A stretch of 64,000 nucleotides of DNA from JAHDFB01 sp965658745 (GTDB lineage: Bacteria; Bacteroidota; Bacteroidia; Chitinophagales; Saprospiraceae), in the NCBI GenBank assembly GCA_965658745.1, contig CBFHTK010000003.1, positions 372,001 through 436,000 on the forward strand, given 5' to 3'. This document shows, in pieces, positions 28,039 to 36,278 of this stretch (its first letter is position 1; every line of letters starts with the position of its first letter). Below the pieces are notes generated by a model. It searched no databases and was not told the origin of the DNA. It saw nothing but the letters and a program-made list of their open reading frames with translations. A program made the position numbers and the translations under genes.

Positions 28039-28878
28039 TCATTTCTTTTGAGATACTTTGCCTAACCAGGCCAATACCAAAACACGTAGTGATGGAACAG
28101 CTTTTCCTACCGCGTCTATAACATCATCGAGTGATGTCTCTGTCAATGTTTCAATAGGATAACAAACATTTGAAACTACTGAGATCGCGGTTACACTCAT
28201 GCCTAAATGCTTGGCAGCAATTACCTCTGGTACGGTTGACATACCAACTAGGTCAGCTCCCATACGATGTACCATTTCATACTCAGCTGGAGTTTCGAGA
28301 GATGGCCCTTGCAAAGCCAAATAAACACCTTGGTGAAAACGTATGTTATTTTCTTGAGCTACATCATTCAAATATGCCAAGTGTTCCATATTGTAGGTTC
28401 TCAGCATATCGGGAAACCTAGGTCCCCAGCGATCTTCATTGAATCCTCTCAAAGTATGACCGGGTTGCATGTTGATATGATCCCTTATTCCAACTATATC
28501 GCTTGCTTGATACTCGCTATTAACACTACCAGCTGCATTAGTAAACAATGCATTCTCTATGCCAAGAGCATGCAATACCCTGATCTGAAAAGCAATTTCT
28601 GAAGCGTCATAACCTTCGTAATAATGGAATCTTCCTGCACAGATTATCACATGAAGGTCGGAAACTTGACATACATACATAATCCCTGAATGTGAACGCA
28701 CTGTGCTCCTAGGGAAATGAGGAATATCTCCATAGGGTATCTCCATAGTAACCTCCATATCCTTCCATATCTCACCCAAACCTGTGCCAGTTATGATTGT
28801 TGCGTCTATAACCAACGATCCCAAACGCTGAGAAAGATAGTATCGGGCTGCCTCTACTTTTTCAAATTGATTATTCAT
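28039..28878 (-). CDS. Purine nucleoside phosphorylase (trimeric class)
   Basis: A 279-residue enzyme of the PNP/MTAP family that splits purine nucleosides with phosphate to base and ribose-1-phosphate. Motifs include the phosphate-binding ITGTGLGE, the family segment AGRFHYYEGYD, LFTNAAGSV, the substrate region YLALQGPSLETPAEYEMVHRMGADLVGMSTVPEV, and VVSNVCYP, where mammalian PNP has a TN base-binding pair. It lies upstream of no obvious partner; the DUF4197 gene on the same strand ends 101 bp before it behind a strong terminator, so it probably has its own promoter. Confidence 0.9.
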   Translation of the reverse strand: MNNQFEKVEAARYYLSQRLGSLVIDATIITGTGLGEIWKDMEVTMEIPYGDIPHFPRSTVRSHSGIMYVCQVSDLHVIICAGRFHYYEGYDASEIAFQIRVLHALGIENALFTNAAGSVNSEYQASDIVGIRDHINMQPGHTLRGFNEDRWGPRFPDMLRTYNMEHLAYLNDVAQENNIRFHQGVYLALQGPSLETPAEYEMVHRMGADLVGMSTVPEVIAAKHLGMSVTAISVVSNVCYPIETLTETSLDDVIDAVGKAVPSLRVLVLAWLGKVSQKK

Positions 28879-28903
28879 GCTTACTTAGCTATTATATTCA
28901 AAA

Positions 28904-28930
28904 AGCCACTCTAAAATTGCTAGAGTGGCT
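28904..28930 (-). terminator. Intrinsic terminator of the DUF4197 gene
   Basis: AGCCACTCTA / TAGAGTGGCT is a perfect 10-bp stem with a 7-base loop, followed on the minus strand by TTTTT. It lies 50 bp after the DUF4197 stop and ahead of the PNP start. Confidence 0.85.
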
Positions 28931-28948
28931 CAATATTCTTTGCTTTCA

Positions 28949-28962
28949 GGGCTTTCGCCCAA
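28949..28962 (-). repeat. GNRA-loop hairpin word, copy 4
   Basis: Minus-strand TTGGGC-GAAA-GCCC in the 3' untranslated region of the DUF4197 gene, just before its terminator. Confidence 0.6.
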
Positions 28963-28979
28963 AATACTTACCAAATCTT

Positions 28980-29699
28980 CTAGCTGGGATCTTGTTTTGC
29001 AAACGCCTGCCGCATTAAGTCGGTAGTCCTTGCTGAAACATTCTGTCGAATATTTAACTCTTCCTTTTCAATTCTATCAAAAATCGCTGCTAAAGCTTTC
29101 GTTGTAATATAATCTTCCAATTTTGGATTGAGCTTTTTCACAAATGGAATTGAATTATACTTTGAAACGATATCTGTCCAGTAATCAAGCGCTTTAAACT
29201 TATTCAAAGAGTTGACTATAACTGGCTCAAATTCTCCGTACAATGGCTTATAAGTGGTTCTGTTCAAATAAGAAGTTGCTGCATTTTTTGCACCCATCAA
29301 GATGTTCATTGCGTCACTGATTGTCATAGAACTTACTGCATTAACAAAAATAGGAGTTGCCTTCTTCATCGCATCTTCAGCACTTCTATTGATCTTCTCA
29401 ATAATGATGGATTCCACATCTGCAAATCCTGGGATGATCTTTAGCTTTTCAACAACTTGGGCCGCCTCGTCAGGAAGAGGAATCTTATAGGCGGTTTTTA
29501 GAAAACCATCCTCTTTAGAAAGATACTGAACTCCAGTTTTCACACCTTTATTCAAAGCTTGTTTTAATGCTTGTGCAATCTGATCATTGCTCATCACTGC
29601 CTGAGTACTGGCTTCAAGGAATTTTGCTAAAGTTGCTTGGTCACAAGAAACTAATGAAATACTCCAAAGGAGCGTCAAAATCATAAAAATCTTCTTCAT
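28980..29699 (-). CDS. DUF4197 lipoprotein
   Basis: A 239-residue protein with a lipoprotein signal (hydrophobic residues 5-17, then VSC with Cys19). The rest is helical and fits DUF4197, a family of unknown function common in proteobacterial and Bacteroidota envelopes; recognisable elements are LKQALNKGVKTGVQYL, YKIPLPDEAAQVVEKLK and YKPLYGEFEPVIV. It stands alone between divergent and convergent neighbours with its own terminator. A hairpin word copy (28949) is in its 3' untranslated region. Confidence 0.85.
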   Translation of the reverse strand: MKKIFMILTLLWSISLVSCDQATLAKFLEASTQAVMSNDQIAQALKQALNKGVKTGVQYLSKEDGFLKTAYKIPLPDEAAQVVEKLKIIPGFADVESIIIEKINRSAEDAMKKATPIFVNAVSSMTISDAMNILMGAKNAATSYLNRTTYKPLYGEFEPVIVNSLNKFKALDYWTDIVSKYNSIPFVKKLNPKLEDYITTKALAAIFDRIEKEELNIRQNVSARTTDLMRQAFAKQDPS

Positions 29700-29918
29700 C
29701 TTAATCGTTACTTTTTATTGATAACTGAATTATAATGTAAAAGTGTATTAATTTATTCCTAAAAGAGTTAATTCTTTTTAAAGATAGTGGAAATCGTCCA
29801 AAATTTTCAGGCAGTAAATATCTTATGAACAAGTCTAGGAAGCCTCTTCGTTATTAAAAGGTAAAGCACTATTGCATTGAAGCAATATCCACCATATCAC
29901 TAATCAGTTATAATATAC

Positions 29919-29926
29919 TAATTTTG
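29919..29926 (+). promoter_or_regulatory. Bacteroidota -7 box before the acyltransferase gene
   Basis: TAATTTTG lies 21 bp before the start at 29948, leaving a short leader. No clear -33 element. Confidence 0.4.
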
Positions 29927-29947
29927 TGCTTTCAAACTAGCTAAGAT

Positions 29948-31120
29948 ATGACATTTGATTCCATCAAACCATTCGAAGATTCTGAGGTAAATCAAGCTCT
30001 AAGGAAGCAGGCAAATCACCCGTTCATGCAAGCTCTCATGGACTACGCCTTTCCCACGCAAGATACATTCTTTCATGAAAAACGAATTTCAGATTGCAAC
30101 TCTATCTATGATTTTCAGGGAACCATAATATATCCCGCCTTACTAAGAGTTCTTGATGAAACGACTTCGGGTCTATCAACTAGTGGGTTCGATGAGCTCG
30201 ATCCAAGCAAGCCTTACCTGTATATTTCTAATCACAGAGATATAGTACTAGATACCAGTTTAACAAATATGGTGCTTTTCGAAAAAGGTATGAATATGAC
30301 ATCTTCAGCAATTGGAGATAATCTGGTTCAAGACCCTTTTCTATTGACCTTTTCAAAACTAAATAGAAACTTTCTAGTTCATAGAAACCTATCTCCAAGA
30401 GAGCTGCTTATGAGCAGTAAAAATATTTCTTCCTATATCTCACATCTACTGCATAAAAATCATCGTTCGGTTTGGCTGGCACAACGCGAGGGGCGCACCA
30501 AAGACGGCAATGACCAGACGCAGCAAGGAATTATCAAAATGCTTACTTTGGCTAAGCCCAAAGATCAATCCCTTGTCGAATACCTTCGAACATTAAACAT
30601 TGTCCCGCTAAGCATTTCATATGAATTGGATCCCACTGACTATTTGAAAATGCCAGAGCTTTTAGCCACATATAGAAACGAAGAGTACGTCAAGACAAAA
30701 AATGAAGATTTTAATAATATTATGACTGGCGTTTTGGGAAAGAAACGAAGAATTCACATTTCGGCGACCAAAGTACTAAGCGAAGAACTTGATGAACTTG
30801 CCAAAGAAGAAATTTCTGATAAACAGTACTTGAAATCTATCACGTCACACATAAGCAATCAGATTCATCAATCCTACATGCTGTGGCCAACCAACTACAT
30901 GGCTCACGATATACTTTTTGGAGTGAAAGACTTCAGCGACAAGTATACAGTCGAAGATTTGGCAAAATTTGAAGACAGAGTACTTCGCAAAACAGGTGGA
31001 GAGGATCCACTTATTATGAAGAGTTTCCTGGCAATGTATGCATATCCCGTTCTCAATAAATTTGACTATGAGGAACGTAAAGTAATTCTTTCTGAAGAAC
31101 TTCAACCGATCAGTCAGTAA
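29948..31120 (+). CDS. PlsC-like glycerol-phosphate acyltransferase domain protein
   Basis: A 390-residue protein related to 1-acylglycerol-3-phosphate acyltransferases, which esterify lysophosphatidate or similar acceptors at the inner membrane. The acceptor motif is SNHRDIVLDTS near residue 94 and the second block is AQREGRTKDGNDQT, with PLSISYELDP further on. The histidine block reads H-x5-D rather than the usual H-x4-D, although an Asp also sits two residues after the His; similar HRDIxLD blocks occur in Bacteroidota members. No long signal helix is evident. The exact acceptor and donor are not known. Confidence 0.75.
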   Translation: MTFDSIKPFEDSEVNQALRKQANHPFMQALMDYAFPTQDTFFHEKRISDCNSIYDFQGTIIYPALLRVLDETTSGLSTSGFDELDPSKPYLYISNHRDIVLDTSLTNMVLFEKGMNMTSSAIGDNLVQDPFLLTFSKLNRNFLVHRNLSPRELLMSSKNISSYISHLLHKNHRSVWLAQREGRTKDGNDQTQQGIIKMLTLAKPKDQSLVEYLRTLNIVPLSISYELDPTDYLKMPELLATYRNEEYVKTKNEDFNNIMTGVLGKKRRIHISATKVLSEELDELAKEEISDKQYLKSITSHISNQIHQSYMLWPTNYMAHDILFGVKDFSDKYTVEDLAKFEDRVLRKTGGEDPLIMKSFLAMYAYPVLNKFDYEERKVILSEELQPISQ

Positions 31121-31219
31121 TCTGAATACCCCCCCTTAGGTCAGAGGTGTTTCTGCGGTGAGACATAAAAGTTACAATTTGTAGAAATACTATTTCAGGA
31201 CAAGACAACATTAAATAAA

Positions 31220-31252
31220 AAAGAGAAAGTTCTACGTATAGACTTCCTCTTT
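31220..31252 (-). terminator. Terminator after acyl-CoA dehydrogenase
   Basis: On the minus strand an 11-bp stem (AAAGAGGAAGT / ACTTTCTCTTT, one G-T pair) with an 11-base loop is followed by a T-rich run. It may also stop the convergent acyltransferase transcript. Confidence 0.65.
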
Positions 31253-31274
31253 CTTTAATTGACGTACTAATAAA

Positions 31275-32429
31275 TTAGTACAATTTCCCTTTCAAGATAT
31301 TTCTGGAAATCACCATTCGCTGGATCTCACTAGTTCCTTCATAAATCTGAGTGATCTTAGCATCACGCATAAGTCTTTCAACATGGTATTCTTTTACAAA
31401 TCCATATCCGCCATGTACTTGCACAGCTTCTACTGTATGTTTCATTGCAACTTCTGAAGCAAAAAGCTTCGCCATACTACTAGCTGTTGAATAATCTTCT
31501 CCCAGATCCTTCAATCGTGCAGCCTTGTGAACTAACAATCTTGCTGCTTCTATCTGAGTCGACATATCCGCAAGTTTGAATGCAATTGCTTGATGTTGAG
31601 CAATTGGCTTACCGAATGCTTCACGCTCTTTTGCGTAAGCTACTGCCAGTTCATAAGCTCCTGCAGCGATTCCTAAAGCTTGTGCCGCGATACCAATTCT
31701 TCCTCCAGTTAATGTCTTCATGGCAAATTTAAATCCAAAGCCATCTTCACCAATTCTGTTTTCTTTTGGTACTTTCACATCATTGTACATAATCGTATGT
31801 GTATCTGATGATCGAATACCCAGTTTATCCTCCTTCGCACCGACAACAACACCTTCCCAATCAGCTTCTACAATAAATGCATTGATACCTTTGTGTCCTT
31901 TCTCACGGTCCGTCTGCGCAATAACAAGGTGAATGTTACTTGAACCCCCGTTTGTGATCCAATTTTTTGTTCCATTTAACAGATAGTAGTCACCTTTATC
32001 CTCAGCTGTTGTCCGTTGAGATGTTGCATCACTTCCTGCCTCAGGTTCGCTCAGGCAAAAAGCTCCGATATCTTCACCTGCAGCCAATCGAGGTAGATAC
32101 TTTTCTTTTTGGGCGTCAGACCCATAAGTTTCCAGACCCCAGCAGACAAGTGAATTATTCACTGACATTATAACAGAACAAGAGTTATCAATCTTCGAAA
32201 TCTCTTCGATCGCAATGACATACGAAAGTGTGTCCATTCCGCCACCTCCATACTTTTCGCCGACCATCATCCCCATAAATCCAAGTTCGGACATACTCTT
32301 CACTTCCTCAGTGGGATACTTCATGTCTCTATCTCTATCGATAACGCCAGGCTTTAATTGCATCTGGGCAAAATCTCTAGCTGCTTCTCGCACTGCTTCG
32401 TGCTCTTCTGTATAATTGAAATTGATCAT
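31275..32429 (-). CDS. Acyl-CoA dehydrogenase
   Basis: A 384-residue flavoprotein that introduces the alpha-beta double bond into an acyl-CoA in fatty-acid or amino-acid breakdown. It has AFCLSEPEAGSDA (FAD/substrate loop), NGTKNWITNGG, and the catalytic Glu364 in IYEGTSEIQR, the position used by short- and medium-chain enzymes. Length fits the butyryl-CoA group; chain-length preference is inferred only. It follows a DUF4286 gene by 14 bp and ends at a good terminator, so the unit aspS-DUF4286-acyl-CoA dehydrogenase may be one transcript. Confidence 0.92.
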   Translation of the reverse strand: MINFNYTEEHEAVREAARDFAQMQLKPGVIDRDRDMKYPTEEVKSMSELGFMGMMVGEKYGGGGMDTLSYVIAIEEISKIDNSCSVIMSVNNSLVCWGLETYGSDAQKEKYLPRLAAGEDIGAFCLSEPEAGSDATSQRTTAEDKGDYYLLNGTKNWITNGGSSNIHLVIAQTDREKGHKGINAFIVEADWEGVVVGAKEDKLGIRSSDTHTIMYNDVKVPKENRIGEDGFGFKFAMKTLTGGRIGIAAQALGIAAGAYELAVAYAKEREAFGKPIAQHQAIAFKLADMSTQIEAARLLVHKAARLKDLGEDYSTASSMAKLFASEVAMKHTVEAVQVHGGYGFVKEYHVERLMRDAKITQIYEGTSEIQRMVISRNILKGKLY

Positions 32430-32443
32430 ATTTTGATTAAGGT

Positions 32444-32764
32444 TTATTTGCTTTCGTGTAATATTTCCATGACAGTGCGAAACGCAACTGCTTTCTCTCC
32501 ATACTTCTCCTTGTGACTCTTTTGCAAGTCGGCTGCAAATTCTTTGTGGTAACGCTCAAATGCATCTTGATCAGGAGCTATATACTGTACAGCAAAAGTA
32601 ACACCTTGTTGATCATCCAGATACATCAGTTGAGTAAATTTAAAGTCTACAAAACATCCTGTATTCATAACATCAAGAATATGACTATTGATCATGTAAG
32701 ACTTCCAATTATCAACCTCTTGGTGTTCCACCTTTACTGTTACATTGTATAATAGTTTTGCCAT
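32444..32764 (-). CDS. DUF4286 family protein
   Basis: A 106-residue soluble protein matching DUF4286, a ferredoxin-like fold family common in Bacteroidota and of unknown function. Typical features are LLYNVTVKVE at the start, a GCFVDFKFTQL strand, VTFAVQYIAPD, and a helical tail with HKEFAADLQKSHKEKY. It lies between aspS (68 bp upstream) and the acyl-CoA dehydrogenase. Confidence 0.85.
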   Translation of the reverse strand: MAKLLYNVTVKVEHQEVDNWKSYMINSHILDVMNTGCFVDFKFTQLMYLDDQQGVTFAVQYIAPDQDAFERYHKEFAADLQKSHKEKYGEKAVAFRTVMEILHESK

Positions 32765-32832
32765 CGTATTTGTTTTATGAGTCTAGCTCAAAAGGCCGAA
32801 CTTATAAATTGGGCCAAGATAAATCACTATTA

Positions 32833-34605
32833 CTACTCTTTCTCCTCTAATTTCAAATCTAAAGACAACTCAGTTAATTGCTCTTTGGCAATCGGTGAAG
32901 GAGCGTCAATCATCATATCTCTACCCTGATTGTTCTTTGGAAAAGCAATGAAGTCACGTATACTAGCTTGCCCATTTAATACCGCACATAATCGGTCGAA
33001 TCCAAATGCAATCCCTCCATGAGGTGGTGCCCCATATTCAAAAGCTCCCATCAAAAAGCCAAACTGAGCTTCGGCTTCTTCTTTTGAAAAACCCAGAAGA
33101 TCAAAGTTCTTGGACTGTAAAGCTCGGTCATGTATTCTGATAGATCCGCCGCCTATCTCCGAACCATTTATCACTAAATCATAAGCATCAGCTCGAAGAC
33201 TTTTCATCGTTTCGTGATCGCCATTTAGCATGCGAGCTTCATCTTCTTTTTTCGGTGCAGTAAATGGATGGTGCATTGCGTGAAAACGATTTGAATCTTC
33301 GTCCCATTCAAGAAGAGGGAAATCAATCACCCATAATGGTTTAAAATCGCCCGGCTTTATTAAGTCGTGAACTCTTGCCATTTCAAGTCTCAGCTCGTTC
33401 AACTGCTTACGCGTTTTTTCTTCTTCACCAGAAAGAATAAACACAATGTCTCCATCTTCAGCTCCAAAAGCATCCTTCCATCCAGCGATTTGCTCATCTG
33501 TATAGAACTTGCCAATACTGCTCTTTATCGTTTTATCTGCATTATACTTCACATACACTAGACCCTTGGCACCAATCTGAGGTCGTTGCATCCATTCTGT
33601 CAATTTCTTGATATCCTTATTACTGTAGGAATCAGCTTTTCCTTTCACACAAATCCCAACTACAAGCTCTGCATCATCAAAAACTGAAAATCCATGACCT
33701 TTGGCATGCTCATTCAATGAGACGAATTCCATGTCGAATCGTAAATCTGGCTTATCGGAACCGTATCTTTCCATCGCCTCATCGTATGACATCCTCGGAA
33801 AATCGGGTAAGTCTACATTGAGCGTTGTTTTAAAAAGGTGCTTAGTCAAGCCTTCAAAAGTCTCCAAAATATCATCTCTTGTAACAAATGACATTTCACA
33901 GTCTATCTGAGTAAACTCAGGTTGACGATCAGCTCTTAAGTCTTCATCTCGGAAACACTTTACGATTTGAAAGTATCTATCCATCCCAGCCACCATCAGA
34001 ATTTGCTTGAAAGTCTGTGGAGATTGCGGCAATGCATAAAATTGCCCTTCATTCATTCGACTTGGCACGACAAAGTCTCGAGCTCCCTCTGGTGTACTCT
34101 TAATCAAATTAGGTGTTTCTACTTCGATAAAATTATTATCAGAAAGGTACTTTCTAGTTTCTAGGGATAATTTGGATCTGAATATTAAATTCTCTTTTAC
34201 TGGATTTCTACGAATATCCATATAACGGTACTTCATCCGCAATTCTTCTCCTCCATCTGTCTCATCTTCTATTGTGAATGGAGGCGTTTTGGATGCATTC
34301 AATACTTCCAATGTATGTACATCGATTTCCACATCACCTGTTGGTCGGTTTGGATTTTTATTGCTTCGTTCACGAACAATCCCTGTAGCTCGTAACACAA
34401 ATTCACGACCCAATTTATTAGCTTGTTCAGCTAGGTCTTTTCGTTCTTCTTGATTGAAAACTAGTTGAGTTATTCCATATCGATCTCTAAGATCAATAAA
34501 AGTTAATCCTCCAAAATTTCTACTAGCTTGTAACCAGCCACTCAATGTAACTTCTTGTCCTACGTGTTCTATACGAAGCGCTCCACAGTCATGCGATCGA
34601 TACAT
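32833..34605 (-). CDS. aspS: Aspartate-tRNA ligase
   Basis: A 590-residue class II aminoacyl-tRNA synthetase of the bacterial type, charging tRNA(Asp). The N-terminal OB-fold anticodon-binding domain (about residues 1-105, GWLQASRNFGGLTFIDLRDR) is followed by the catalytic core. Motif 2 is FRDEDLRADRQPEFTQID and motif 3 is the Arg-containing GIAFGFDRLCAVL near the C-terminus, with the bacterial GAD insert in between. The C-terminus has DFIAFPKNNQGRDMM, the expected segment. Full length, no oddities. Confidence 0.97.
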   Translation of the reverse strand: MYRSHDCGALRIEHVGQEVTLSGWLQASRNFGGLTFIDLRDRYGITQLVFNQEERKDLAEQANKLGREFVLRATGIVRERSNKNPNRPTGDVEIDVHTLEVLNASKTPPFTIEDETDGGEELRMKYRYMDIRRNPVKENLIFRSKLSLETRKYLSDNNFIEVETPNLIKSTPEGARDFVVPSRMNEGQFYALPQSPQTFKQILMVAGMDRYFQIVKCFRDEDLRADRQPEFTQIDCEMSFVTRDDILETFEGLTKHLFKTTLNVDLPDFPRMSYDEAMERYGSDKPDLRFDMEFVSLNEHAKGHGFSVFDDAELVVGICVKGKADSYSNKDIKKLTEWMQRPQIGAKGLVYVKYNADKTIKSSIGKFYTDEQIAGWKDAFGAEDGDIVFILSGEEEKTRKQLNELRLEMARVHDLIKPGDFKPLWVIDFPLLEWDEDSNRFHAMHHPFTAPKKEDEARMLNGDHETMKSLRADAYDLVINGSEIGGGSIRIHDRALQSKNFDLLGFSKEEAEAQFGFLMGAFEYGAPPHGGIAFGFDRLCAVLNGQASIRDFIAFPKNNQGRDMMIDAPSPIAKEQLTELSLDLKLEEKE

Positions 34606-34665
34606 ATGATTTTATTCTTTGCGTGTTGAAAAATTAGCTGCTCAGTTTATCTGTACAACTAGGCG

Positions 34666-34673
34666 CAAAAATA
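34666..34673 (-). promoter_or_regulatory. Bacteroidota -7 box for aspS
   Basis: Reads TATTTTTG followed by CGCC on the minus strand, 60 bp before the aspS start. No clear -33 element. Confidence 0.5.
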
Positions 34674-34806
34674 AGAAAACAATGGCTTATACTATAGGTC
34701 GATTTGTGCTATGAATCATAAATTATGATGAACACTTTCCATCATCAACTTCGTAATAGCTACCAAAGCTGGATAAGCGAACATTTAAAGGTAGCAGCAA
34801 TCGTCA

Positions 34807-35508
34807 TTATATCTTGAATTCAACCCGCTCAGAATCACCTCTTTCACAGAATATATTCTGTTCTAAATAGAAGGTTTCTCCACCAACTTCCTTTTTGAAT
34901 GACAAGGTTACTTTATTCATTCTATCCGAAAACAAAAAGAATTTTTCTACCTCAGCATTATTACCAAAATTGATTGTTCCGTAGCCAATATTCGGAGCAG
35001 TGACAAGATCACCATCTTTGGAATGTTCTTCGGTTAACTCAACTTTAACTTGCACTGAAAGAAGTGACGAAACTGAACTCTCAATAGCCAATTTAGATTG
35101 TGTATAATTGTAAAGTTCTATATCTCCCAGATCGACGGTTGAATTAAGGTCGCTAGAACTAAGTTGAAGTCGGACCTTTGAAGGCTCGTAAGTACCGTCA
35201 GATCTTCTAGGGTCTCCAAAAACAAGATCCTCCCCGGAGCTATCTTCAATCAGAGTATCTGCAATAGAAATAGTAAACATACCCGAGTTGTCTGTTTTTA
35301 CCTCAGCGACAATTCTATCAAGTGCGAAAACAAAAGATCCAAATGTACCTTCAATTCCAACGGTAATTTCCTCTAGGCTTTCACTTGTAAGTTTATCAAA
35401 AACACGTCCTTGAATCGTATAACAGTTACTTGTACAAGGAACATATTCATCTTTACTGCAACTGAAAAGTAATAAGATTATGAGCAAAAAAAGAATTGTG
35501 TTTTTCAT
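34807..35508 (-). CDS. Lipoprotein with carboxypeptidase-regulatory-like domain
   Basis: A 233-residue lipoprotein (hydrophobic residues 3-15, FSC lipobox with Cys17). A Cys-containing hinge (CTSNCYTIQGRVFDKLT) leads into a beta-sandwich with the CarboxypepD_reg pattern: GRVFDKLTSESLEEITVGIEG and later DNSGMFTISI. A C-terminal beta-rich region follows. Such domains often link surface lipoproteins to partners. No function can be named. Confidence 0.75.
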   Translation of the reverse strand: MKNTILFLLIILLLFSCSKDEYVPCTSNCYTIQGRVFDKLTSESLEEITVGIEGTFGSFVFALDRIVAEVKTDNSGMFTISIADTLIEDSSGEDLVFGDPRRSDGTYEPSKVRLQLSSSDLNSTVDLGDIELYNYTQSKLAIESSVSSLLSVQVKVELTEEHSKDGDLVTAPNIGYGTINFGNNAEVEKFFLFSDRMNKVTLSFKKEVGGETFYLEQNIFCERGDSERVEFKI

Positions 35509-35678
35509 GATACTTCTATTTTACTTGTAAAACAAGTCTGAAACTAGATCAAAACTAGCAATTTGAGATTTAATACTAATTGTATTTAAGAATTCGAGAC
35601 ACTTATAGACAATCTCTAAGAAAAACAAAATGAATGGCGCTTTCTATGAAAATTGTAAAAAATCAGATTCGTTGGCGA

Positions 35679-36278
35679 TTAAAGCCGATAATAATCCGAA
35701 AGGAATTTAGTGTGTAATTCTAACTTAGAAAGAAAAAAGTATTGTAGAGATAAAATAGTCTTTGCATCAATGAATTCTTGATTGAAAAGCATTGTCTCTG
35801 CTTCTTCTACAGATAGATACACAATTTCTATATCTTCATTTTCAGATATTAAGCCGCCTCCTTCTTGAATCTTCATTGAACTATCTACCTCGCAATAATA
35901 AACGTACAACCGTTCATCCGTGCGTCCAGGAGATACATACATTTTCGCGATCAGCTCAAAATCTTGAACTTCATATCCAATTTCTTCCAGAACTTCTCGA
36001 CGCATACTCTCTTCAGGAGTCTCGCTTTCAATACCTCCAGCTACAATTTCAAGGATATTGCCATCGTCCTTTCGAGCGGGATATCGATATTGTCGCACAA
36101 GAACAAACTGATTTCTGTCTTTATCAAAGATCAGAGCAGCTACAGAATCCCCTCTGCCAAAGTACTCAATCGTCTTCTCTACAGGTTTTCTGTTTACCCC
36201 AGGTTGAATGTAAGTTGCTTCACGAAGATACAAATATCCGTCATGTAGGGTTTTTTCCTTTGCTTGATACTTTTCCAT
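35679..36278 (-). CDS. NUDIX hydrolase (ADP-ribose/GDP-mannose pyrophosphatase-like)
   Basis: A 199-residue hydrolase of nucleoside-diphosphate derivatives. The Nudix box is AGGIESETPEESMRREVLEEIG, with the RE-x2-EE-x-G catalytic helix intact but one residue shorter than the standard G-x5-E spacing at its front, a form also found in the YffH/NudK-type group. FVLVRQYRYPAR and the later YVSPGRTDERLYVYYCEV match that group, which acts on ADP-ribose or GDP-mannose. Its ATG overlaps the sprA stop by one base (TAATG), so it is coupled to sprA. Confidence 0.85.
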   Translation of the reverse strand: MEKYQAKEKTLHDGYLYLREATYIQPGVNRKPVEKTIEYFGRGDSVAALIFDKDRNQFVLVRQYRYPARKDDGNILEIVAGGIESETPEESMRREVLEEIGYEVQDFELIAKMYVSPGRTDERLYVYYCEVDSSMKIQEGGGLISENEDIEIVYLSVEEAETMLFNQEFIDAKTILSLQYFFLSKLELHTKFLSDYYRL

